From: Actinomycetes bacterium
Lineage (GTDB): Bacteria > Actinomycetota > Actinomycetes > Actinomycetales > Cellulomonadaceae
Length of the DNA: 12,427 nt
Assembly: GCA_023424135.1 (NCBI GenBank)
Contig: JAFAEH010000095.1
Coordinates: 1 to 12,427 of the forward strand
Direction of reading: 5' to 3'
Positions 7,691 through 12,427 of this stretch are shown in pieces (the first letter of the stretch is position 1; each line of letters opens with the position of its first letter). The position numbers and the translations under genes were made by a program. The notes beneath the pieces are model-generated. The model saw only the letters and a program-made list of their open reading frames with translations, ran no database searches and was not told the DNA's origin.

Positions 7691-9408
7691 GCGGCTTCAT
7701 CGCTCCCGAGATCGCGTGGGGGGCCCTGACCCCCGTGCTGGTCGTGCTGCTCGCGGCGGTCGCCGGCGTGCTCGTCGAGGCGTTCGTCCCGGCGGCGCGG
7801 CGACGGGTCGTCCAGCTCGCGCTCACGCTCGGTGCGCTCGCCGGTGCGCTGGTGGCCGTGGCCGCGCTGTGGTCGGGCGTCGAGCGGACCGGAGGCACGG
7901 ACGTGCTCAGCGGGTCGCTCGTCGTCGACGGGCCCGCGCTGGTGCTCCAGGCGACCGTCGCGCTGCTCGCACTGCTGTCCACGCTCGTCGTCGCCGACCG
8001 GCTCGACGGCGGTGAGGACGCGTTCGCGCCCTCCGCCGCGGCCGTGCCGGGCTCGGACTACGAGGAGCTCGCCCGTCGCACGGGGCTGCAGCAGACCGAG
8101 GTGTTCCCGCTGCTGCTGTTCGCCACCGGCGGCATGATGATCTTCCCCGCGACGACGGACCTGCTCACGCTGTTCGTCGCGCTCGAGGTCCTGTCGCTGC
8201 CGCTGTACCTGCTGTCCGGCATGGCCCGCCGCCGACGCCTGCTGTCGCAGGAGGCGTCGATGAAGTACTTCCTGCTCGGCGCGTTCATGTCCGCCGTCAT
8301 GCTGTTCGGCATCGCCCTGCTCTACGGGTACAGCGGCTCGCTGCGGTTCGCGGACATCGCCGCGGCGACCGCGACGCCGAGCGGTACCGAGGGTCTGCTG
8401 GTCGTCGGCGCGCTGCTGCTGATCGCCGGCCTGCTGTTCAAGGTCGGCGCGGTGCCGTTCCACATGTGGACCCCGGACGTGTACCAGGGGGCGCCCACAC
8501 CCGTGACCGGGTTCATGGCCGCCTGCACCAAGGTCGCCGCGTTCGGTGCGCTGGTGCGCGTGGTGTACGCGATGCTGCCCGGCATGGCGTGGGACCTCGA
8601 GGTGGTCCTGTGGGTCGTCGCGATCGCGACGATGGTCGTCGGGACCGTGGCCGCGCTCGTCCAGACCGACGTCAAGCGCCTGCTCGCGTACTCGTCCGTC
8701 GCGCACGCGGGCTTCGTGCTCACGGGCGTCGTGGCGCTCGACGACGCCGGCATCACGGCCGTGCTGTTCTACCTGCTGGCGTACGGCGCCGCGACGGTCG
8801 GCGCGTTCGGCCTCGTCTCGCTCGTGCGCGAGCAGGGCACGGGCGACGACGACGCGCCGACGCTGCTCGGCGAGGCGACGCGCCTGCCGCAGTGGGCCGG
8901 GCTCGGGCGGACCCACCCGGTCGTGGCGGTGACGTTCACGCTGTTCCTGCTGTCCTTCGCAGGCATCCCGCTGACCGCCGGGTTCGTCGGCAAGTTCACG
9001 GTGTTCTCCGCGGCCGTCGAGGGTGGGGCGTGGCCGCTCGCGCTCGTCGGCGTCCTCGCGTCGGCCGCCGCGGCGTTCTTCTACGTCCGGGTGATCGTCC
9101 TGATGTTCTTCACCGCGCCGCACGACGCCGAGCTCGACGCGGTCGACGGCGACGCGGGCGCGGACGTCGCACGGGACGGCTCGGGGCCGTCGGTCACGTC
9201 GGTGGCGGCGGGCGTCGCGACGTCCGTCGAGGACCCGGCCGCACCGGTCGTGACCGCCGAGCTCGCGCGTCCGTCGACGACCGTCGCCGCAGGTGAGGGG
9301 CTGACCGTGGTCGCCGTCGCGGTGTGCGCGGTGCTCACGGTCCTGCTCGGCGTGGCACCGTCGCCGGTGCTCGACGCGATCGCGTCGGTGGCGGTCCTGC
9401 TGCCGTGA
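7687..9408 (+). CDS. nuoN: NADH-quinone oxidoreductase subunit N (antiporter-like)
   Basis: NuoN (573 aa) is the third antiporter-like pump subunit, next to NuoK and NuoJ in the membrane arm. Conserved residues include E167 in LFVALEVLSLPLYLLSG and K252 in LLFKVGAVPFHMWTPDVYQG, followed by APTPVTGFMAACTKVAAFGAL. LLSFAGIPLTAGFVGKF marks the later helices. The GTG at 7687 overlaps the nuoM stop and has AAGGGAG at 7674-7680 with a 6-nt spacer. It is ~90 residues longer than E. coli NuoN (485 aa). The extra length is mainly in hydrophilic loops: about residues 102-135, and an acidic, Ala/Val/Ser-rich stretch at about 478-538 before the final helix. It is the last nuo gene, directly followed by a perfect palindrome. 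Confidence 0.98.
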   Translation: MSGFIAPEIAWGALTPVLVVLLAAVAGVLVEAFVPAARRRVVQLALTLGALAGALVAVAALWSGVERTGGTDVLSGSLVVDGPALVLQATVALLALLSTLVVADRLDGGEDAFAPSAAAVPGSDYEELARRTGLQQTEVFPLLLFATGGMMIFPATTDLLTLFVALEVLSLPLYLLSGMARRRRLLSQEASMKYFLLGAFMSAVMLFGIALLYGYSGSLRFADIAAATATPSGTEGLLVVGALLLIAGLLFKVGAVPFHMWTPDVYQGAPTPVTGFMAACTKVAAFGALVRVVYAMLPGMAWDLEVVLWVVAIATMVVGTVAALVQTDVKRLLAYSSVAHAGFVLTGVVALDDAGITAVLFYLLAYGAATVGAFGLVSLVREQGTGDDDAPTLLGEATRLPQWAGLGRTHPVVAVTFTLFLLSFAGIPLTAGFVGKFTVFSAAVEGGAWPLALVGVLASAAAAFFYVRVIVLMFFTAPHDAELDAVDGDAGADVARDGSGPSVTSVAAGVATSVEDPAAPVVTAELARPSTTVAAGEGLTVVAVAVCAVLTVLLGVAPSPVLDAIASVAVLLP

Positions 9409-9424
9409 GCCCGTCGCGACGGGC
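9409..9424 (+). terminator. Perfect 16-bp palindrome after nuoN, possible terminator
   Basis: GCCCGTCGCGACGGGC begins on the base after the nuoN TGA and equals its own reverse complement. In RNA it can fold as a 6-bp GC-rich stem with a CGCG loop. No T-run follows, so it is not a classical intrinsic terminator, though U-poor hairpins at operon ends are common in high-GC actinobacteria. Its position at the end of the nuo operon, before a promoter-like region, supports a termination or 3'-end stabilising role. A DNA-binding dyad is the alternative. Confidence 0.5.
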
Positions 9425-9440
9425 CCCGGAGGTGTGGTGC

Positions 9441-9477
9441 GGACCGGGAGGGACCGGACATCGCCCGCTCCCGGTTC
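9441..9477 (+). other. Imperfect inverted repeat / hairpin in nuoN-polyprenyl synthase intergenic region
   Basis: GGACCGGGAG (9441-9450) can pair with CTCCCGGTTC (9468-9477), giving a 10-bp stem with one G-U pair and a 17-nt loop. It could be a second, weaker terminator element for nuo, or simply sequence upstream of the next promoter. GGACCGG is also directly repeated at 9441-9447 and 9451-9457. Confidence 0.3.
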
Positions 9478-9512
9478 CGCCGCACGGCCGTGGTGCGGAT
9501 AGGTTCGTGCCG
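9475..9512 (+). promoter_or_regulatory. Putative promoter for a leaderless polyprenyl synthase mRNA
   Basis: TAGGTT at 9500-9505 matches the actinobacterial -10 consensus TANNNT. Six bases separate it from the GTG at 9512, so transcription would begin at or within a base of the start codon, giving a leaderless mRNA. This agrees with the lack of a purine-rich Shine-Dalgarno directly before the GTG (TTCGTGCC). The -35 is weak: TTCCGC at 9475-9480 with a 19-bp spacer is the nearest candidate. The call is inference from spacing. Confidence 0.5.
9480..9498. promoter_or_regulatory. Inverted repeat between -35 and -10, candidate operator
   Basis: CCGCAC (9480-9485) and GTGCGG (9493-9498) form a 6-bp inverted repeat around a 7-nt centre, and an inner 10-bp palindrome CACGGCCGTG lies at 9483-9492. 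The dyad ends two bases before the proposed -10 TAGGTT, where a repressor would block RNA polymerase. The right arm is part of the GTGGTGCGGA direct repeat. No regulator gene is visible nearby. Dyads this short arise often by chance in GC-rich DNA. Confidence 0.3.
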
Positions 9513-10519
9513 TGACGACCGCTCTCGCCCTGCCGCTGCACGACCCCGATCTCGCCGAGCGCCTCACCGGACGCGTCGCGCTGGTCGAGGAGCTGCTGCG
9601 CGACGCCGTCACCTACGCGGACCCGATCGCGCACGACGCCTCGAGCCACCTCGTCAACGCGGGGGGCAAGCGCCTGCGTCCGCTGCTGACGCTGCTGACC
9701 GCCGAGCTCGGCGACGCGGGTCGGCGCGAGGTGATCGACGCCGCCGCGGTCGTCGAGCTCACCCACCTCGCCACGCTGTACCACGACGACGTGATGGACT
9801 CCGCGCCGCTGCGCCGCGGCGCCCCCGCCGCGCACGAGGTGTGGGGCAACTCGGTCGCGATCCTCACGGGTGACCTGCTGTTCGCGCGCGCGTCCAGCAT
9901 CGTCTCCGGGCTGGGGCCCGAGGCCGTGCGGATCCAGGCGCAGACGTTCGAGCGGCTGTGCCTGGGCCAGCTGCACGAGACGGTGGGACCGCGCGCCGAC
10001 GAGGACCCCGTGGCGCACTACCTCCAGGTCCTCGCCGACAAGACGGCCTCGCTCATCGCGACGTCCGCGCGGTTCGGTGCGATGTTCGCTGGCTGCCGTC
10101 CGGACGTCGTGCGCACCGTCACGCAGTTCGGGGAGACCATCGGCGTCGCCTTCCAGCTCGCCGACGACGTCATCGACCTCACGTCGGACGGCGCGGTGAC
10201 CGGCAAGACGCCCGGGACCGACCTGCGTGAGGGCGTGCCCACGATGCCGGCGCTGCTGCTGCGCTCGCGCGCCGAGCGGACCCCCGCCGGGTCGGGCGAC
10301 CGCGAGGTCCTCGCGCTGCTGGACGCGGACCTGTCCGACGACGCCGACCTCGCCGCCGCGGTCGCGGCCCTGCGCGGGCACGAGGTCGTCGACCTCACGC
10401 GCGGTCGCGCGGTCGCGCTCGCGCGCCAGGCGGTCACCGAGCTCGCACCGCTGCCCGCCGGCCCCGTGAAGGACGCGCTGGTCGCGTTCGCGGACGCGCT
10501 CGTCGACCGGGCCTCGTGA
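9512..10519 (+). CDS. Long-chain (E)-polyprenyl diphosphate synthase, probably for menaquinone side chain
   Basis: A 335-aa class I trans-isoprenyl diphosphate synthase: it adds isopentenyl diphosphate units to an allylic diphosphate using Mg2+. Substrate and catalytic motifs are present: GGKRLRP at 51-57, the first Asp-rich motif DDVMD at 92-96 followed by a typical downstream arginine pair, the KT pair in LADKTASLI, FQLADDVID with the second Asp-rich motif at 218-222, and TGKTPGTDLREG after it. The residue five before the first DDxxD is a small Ala (HLATLYHDD), which by family rules leaves the elongation pocket open and points to a long product such as octaprenyl or nonaprenyl diphosphate. 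Exact chain length cannot be read. Position right after the complex I operon suggests menaquinone synthesis, the electron acceptor of complex I in these bacteria. The GTG at 9512 is chosen because of the promoter spacing. Confidence 0.92.
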   Translation: MTTALALPLHDPDLAERLTGRVALVEELLRDAVTYADPIAHDASSHLVNAGGKRLRPLLTLLTAELGDAGRREVIDAAAVVELTHLATLYHDDVMDSAPLRRGAPAAHEVWGNSVAILTGDLLFARASSIVSGLGPEAVRIQAQTFERLCLGQLHETVGPRADEDPVAHYLQVLADKTASLIATSARFGAMFAGCRPDVVRTVTQFGETIGVAFQLADDVIDLTSDGAVTGKTPGTDLREGVPTMPALLLRSRAERTPAGSGDREVLALLDADLSDDADLAAAVAALRGHEVVDLTRGRAVALARQAVTELAPLPAGPVKDALVAFADALVDRAS

Positions 10520-10543
10520 CGGCCCCGTGACGCGGGAGCGGTG

Positions 10544-11311
10544 ATGGTCGGGCGCGTGGAGCTGCGGTCCGCCGTCGCCACGGACCAGGCGGCACGCGAC
10601 ACCAACGAGGACACCGCGTGGGCCGGGGACGGCCTGTACGTCGTCGCCGACGGCATGGGCGGGCACGAGGCCGGTGAGGTGGCGTCGCGGCTCGCGGTCG
10701 ACGTGGTCGCGCGCCTCGCGGGCACGAGCCCGACGCTCGACGACGTCACGCGCGTGCTGCGGGACGCGCACCGGCAGGTGCGTGCGCTGCCCGTCGCGGG
10801 GGACCGGCGTCCGGGCACGACCCTGACGGGGGTCATGGTCACGGAGCACGCGGGTGTGCCGTGCTGGCTCGTGCTCAACGTCGGCGACTCGCGGACCTAC
10901 CGGATGGTCGGCGGCATGCTCGAGCAGCTCACGCGCGACCACTCCGAGGTCGCCGAGCTCGTCGAGCAGGGGCTCGTCGCGCACGAGCACGCCGCCCACC
11001 ACCCCCGCCGCCACGTCGTCACGCGCGTGCTGGGCGGCGGGGCGTCGCGCGTCGTGCCGGACCTGCGGATGTTCCCCGTGAGCGCGGGCGACCGCATGGT
11101 CGTGTGCTCCGACGGGCTCACGGACGTCCTGCCGGACGGGCGCGTGCAGGCGGTGCTGCGGGCCGAGCGGCACCCCGCTGCCGCGGCCGACCGGCTGGTG
11201 CGCGAGGCGCTCGCGGCCGGGGCCCAGGACAACGTGACGGTCGTCGTCGTCGACGCCCTGGCGGTCACCCCCTCCGGCAGCGCGGACGGTGGGTCGGACG
11301 TGGCACGATGA
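10544..11311 (+). CDS. PP2C-family Ser/Thr protein phosphatase, stand-alone soluble form
   Basis: A 255-aa metal-dependent phosphatase that removes phosphate from Ser/Thr of proteins in the cytoplasm. Motifs in order: RDTNED (18-23), VADGMGGHEAGEVAS with metal-ligand D36-G37, NVGDSRTYR, LTRDHSEV, VTRVLGGG, a metal Asp D190 in VCSDGLTDVL and D229 in AQDNVTVVVVD. All expected metal-binding aspartates are present, so it should be active. It resembles PstP-type phosphatases but lacks their membrane helix and extracytoplasmic domain. GTG (10541) and ATG (10544) are adjacent; GGGAG at 10534-10538 is only 2 nt from the GTG but 5 nt from the ATG, so the ATG is preferred. It lies 24 nt after the prenyl synthase, so co-transcription is likely. 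Its natural partners would be Ser/Thr kinases and FHA-type readers; none is fully visible in this window. Confidence 0.92.
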   Translation: MVGRVELRSAVATDQAARDTNEDTAWAGDGLYVVADGMGGHEAGEVASRLAVDVVARLAGTSPTLDDVTRVLRDAHRQVRALPVAGDRRPGTTLTGVMVTEHAGVPCWLVLNVGDSRTYRMVGGMLEQLTRDHSEVAELVEQGLVAHEHAAHHPRRHVVTRVLGGGASRVVPDLRMFPVSAGDRMVVCSDGLTDVLPDGRVQAVLRAERHPAAAADRLVREALAAGAQDNVTVVVVDALAVTPSGSADGGSDVAR

Positions 11312-11343
11312 CCTCCGACCCGACCTCGGAGGACCACCCGTGA
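11308..11343 (+). CDS. 11-codon bridging reading frame between phosphatase and RDD gene (speculative)
   Basis: ATG at 11308 opens an 11-residue frame (MTSDPTSEDHP) that ends with TGA at 11341-11343. Its start overlaps the phosphatase stop as ATGA, and its stop overlaps the RDD gene start as GTGA. Ribosomes finishing the phosphatase could restart here and then deliver themselves to the RDD start. No clear Shine-Dalgarno precedes the ATG, and the frame may be chance; it would serve as a coupling device, not encode a working protein. Confidence 0.25.
   Translation: MTSDPTSEDHP
11312..11332 (+). promoter_or_regulatory. Hairpin sequestering the RDD gene ribosome binding site
   Basis: CCTCCGA (11312-11318) is the exact reverse complement of TCGGAGG (11326-11332), with a 7-nt loop. 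The right arm contains the GGAGG Shine-Dalgarno (11328-11332) of the GTG at 11340, so the folded mRNA would hide it. The left arm starts on the base after the phosphatase stop codon, so a terminating ribosome would melt the stem. This is the classic geometry for translational coupling. There is no T-run, so a terminator is less likely. Confidence 0.5.
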
Positions 11344-12427
11344 CCCCTCGTGCTTCGTCGCCGCGTTGCGCGTCCTGCGGCATGCCGTTGGCTCCGGGGG
11401 CGATGTCGTGCGCGGTCTGCGGTGCGCGCGTCCCCCTGATCGCGCAGCCCTCGGCGGGTGGCGACGGGGGGCCGGAGGACGGGGGCACGGCCACGGGTCC
11501 TGCCGTGCAGCAGCCCGGTGCCGAGGTCGTCTCGCTGCCACGCACGGGCCCGGCGACCGGTCCCACGGCACCGTTCGGCACCCGGTCGCCCGGGCCCGGC
11601 GGTGCGGCGCCGACACCCTCGGGGGGTGCCCCGGTGGGCCCGCGTGCGGGTGCGGAGCCGGTGACGGCATCGACGGCTCCCGTGGTTCCTGCGCCCCCCG
11701 CACCTGCCGTCCCTGCCGCGCTTCCCGTGCCTGCCGCGCCTCCCGCACCCGGCGCGGGGCGGACGACGACGCTGCCCAGCCCCAGCCCCAGCCCCAGCCC
11801 CGGGCGCGCGGCGCGAGCATCGGGGGAGGACTCTCGCCGCGCGATGGCCGCCACCGCGGGCTCGGTCCCGCCGATCGGCACGCGCGTGCTGGCCTACGCG
11901 ATCGACGTGCTGGTGGCCGCGGCCGCCGCCGGGCTCGGTCTCGGCGTCGCCCGCGTCGCGGGTGGTGACGCCGCCGCGCTCGTGGGTGTGCCGGGGCTCG
12001 TCGTCGCGATCGCCCAGGTCGTCGCCGAGGGAACGCGCGGTGCGACGCTCGGCGCGTTCCTGCTGGGGCTGCGGACCGTCGACGCCCGCACGGGCGCCTG
12101 GCCGGGTGTGCCGCGCGCGTTCGTGCGGCAGCTCGTGCTCAACGTGACGGTGCTGGTGTGCGGCGTCGGGAACTGGCTGACCGCCGCGTCGGGCGCATGG
12201 GACTCCGGGCCGCGTCGTCGCGGCTGGCACGACAAGGCGTCCGGGACCGCCGTGGTGGCGGCGTCGGCTCCGCAACCGGCCGGCGCGCGTGCGGGACGCA
12301 CGTCCGCCCCGAGCGGTCCGCGGTCGGGAGCCCGCCCGTGGACGCCGTCGACGGGTGCGGAGCGTGCGTCGGCACCGCCCACCGCCCCGGTGCCCGCACC
12401 GCCGCTCGACGACGACCTGTTCGCCCC
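11340..12427 (+). CDS. Zinc-ribbon / Pro-Ala linker / RDD-family membrane protein (3' end outside window)
   Basis: The frame from the GTG at 11340 stays open to the window edge (362 codons). It starts with a double-CxxC zinc ribbon (C10, C13, C24, C27), then a ~150-residue Pro/Ala/Gly/Thr-rich linker. The RDD domain follows: TRVLAYAIDVLV with R182 and D189, about three hydrophobic helices (183-206, 216-235, 266-283), GATLGAFLLGLRTVD, and the closing GWHDKASGT motif with W296-H297-D298. After that comes a second low-complexity Pro/Ser/Ala tail running off the end at LDDDLFA. RDD proteins are poorly understood membrane proteins; some have been linked to ion transport. Start support: GGAGG at 11328-11332, 7 nt spacer. 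A C-terminal FHA domain would fit the neighbouring phosphatase, but nothing in the visible sequence shows one. Confidence 0.85.
   Translation, partial: MTPRASSPRCASCGMPLAPGAMSCAVCGARVPLIAQPSAGGDGGPEDGGTATGPAVQQPGAEVVSLPRTGPATGPTAPFGTRSPGPGGAAPTPSGGAPVGPRAGAEPVTASTAPVVPAPPAPAVPAALPVPAAPPAPGAGRTTTLPSPSPSPSPGRAARASGEDSRRAMAATAGSVPPIGTRVLAYAIDVLVAAAAAGLGLGVARVAGGDAAALVGVPGLVVAIAQVVAEGTRGATLGAFLLGLRTVDARTGAWPGVPRAFVRQLVLNVTVLVCGVGNWLTAASGAWDSGPRRRGWHDKASGTAVVAASAPQPAGARAGRTSAPSGPRSGARPWTPSTGAERASAPPTAPVPAPPLDDDLFA
11775..11801 (+). repeat. Hexanucleotide tandem repeat (CCCAGC)x4 in RDD gene linker
   Basis: Four perfect CCCAGC units (11775-11798) plus a partial CCC encode alternating Pro-Ser inside the linker. 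The 6-nt unit keeps the reading frame if copies are gained or lost, so linker length could vary without breaking the gene. Just upstream, 11712-11747 holds two imperfect 18-nt units beginning CCTGCCGCGC. Confidence 0.75.

Larger units (their letters stand above)
9434..9499 (+). repeat. 10-bp direct repeat GTGGTGCGGA flanking the intergenic region
   Basis: GTGGTGCGGA occurs at 9434-9443 and again at 9490-9499, 56 bp apart start to start. The second copy ends exactly one base before the proposed -10 element. The first copy sits between the palindrome and the second hairpin. Such a pair could be regulator half-sites or chance in GC-rich DNA; nothing else identifies a binding protein. Confidence 0.35.

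Noticed and set aside
9409..9511. tRNA, small RNA or extra small gene in the intergenic region
   Set aside because: No cloverleaf or conserved tRNA box is visible, and the space is used by a palindrome and promoter-like elements.
10541..10543. GTG one codon before the ATG as start of the phosphatase
   Set aside because: The GGGAG at 10534-10538 is too close to it (2 nt) and better placed for the ATG at 10544. The difference is a single residue.
9335..11881. 848-codon open frame on the minus strand
   Set aside because: It is antisense to the prenyl synthase, phosphatase and RDD genes, all of which have intact motifs. It has no recognisable domain.
1..12427. Mobile element, prophage, CRISPR array or defence system
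   Set aside because: No transposase, integrase, terminal inverted repeats, spaced direct repeats or defence domains were seen. Composition is uniform and all genes are core respiratory or housekeeping types.

Overview
The window is very GC-rich (about 70% or more by eye) and densely coding, with every gene on the + strand, frequent GTG starts and strong third-position G/C. This codon use, the long hydrophilic tails on the complex I subunits and the zinc-ribbon/RDD gene all point to a high-GC actinobacterium. A Cellulomonas-like member of the Micrococcales is my best guess, but that is inference and not a search result.

Positions 1-9408 hold the 3' half of a nuo operon encoding the proton-pumping NADH:menaquinone oxidoreductase (complex I, NDH-1): the end of nuoG, then complete nuoH, nuoI, nuoJ, nuoK, nuoL, nuoM and nuoN in the canonical order. 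Most junctions are 4-8 nt start/stop overlaps (G/H, H/I, I/J, J/K, M/N). K/L and L/M have gaps of only 10 and 25 nt, each carrying a Shine-Dalgarno sequence. All pump subunits keep their key membrane Glu and Lys residues, so the complex looks functional.

Positions 9409-9511 are the only real intergenic space (103 bp). It holds a perfect 16-bp palindrome right after the nuoN stop (likely terminator), a second imperfect hairpin, a 10-bp direct repeat, an inverted repeat, and a TANNNT -10 element six bases before the next GTG, which suggests a leaderless mRNA.

Positions 9512-12427 hold a second transcription unit: a long-chain polyprenyl diphosphate synthase (probably for the menaquinone side chain, the quinone used by complex I), a stand-alone PP2C-type Ser/Thr phosphatase, and the start of a zinc-ribbon / Pro-Ala linker / RDD membrane protein cut by the window edge. 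The phosphatase-RDD junction has a hairpin that hides the downstream ribosome binding site and an 11-codon reading frame bridging the two genes.

I see no mobile element, CRISPR array, tRNA or rRNA. The gene content is ordinary for an actinobacterial chromosome. The observations most worth a second look are the small regulatory structures at 9409-9512 and 11308-11343 and the association of phosphatase and RDD genes with quinone metabolism.
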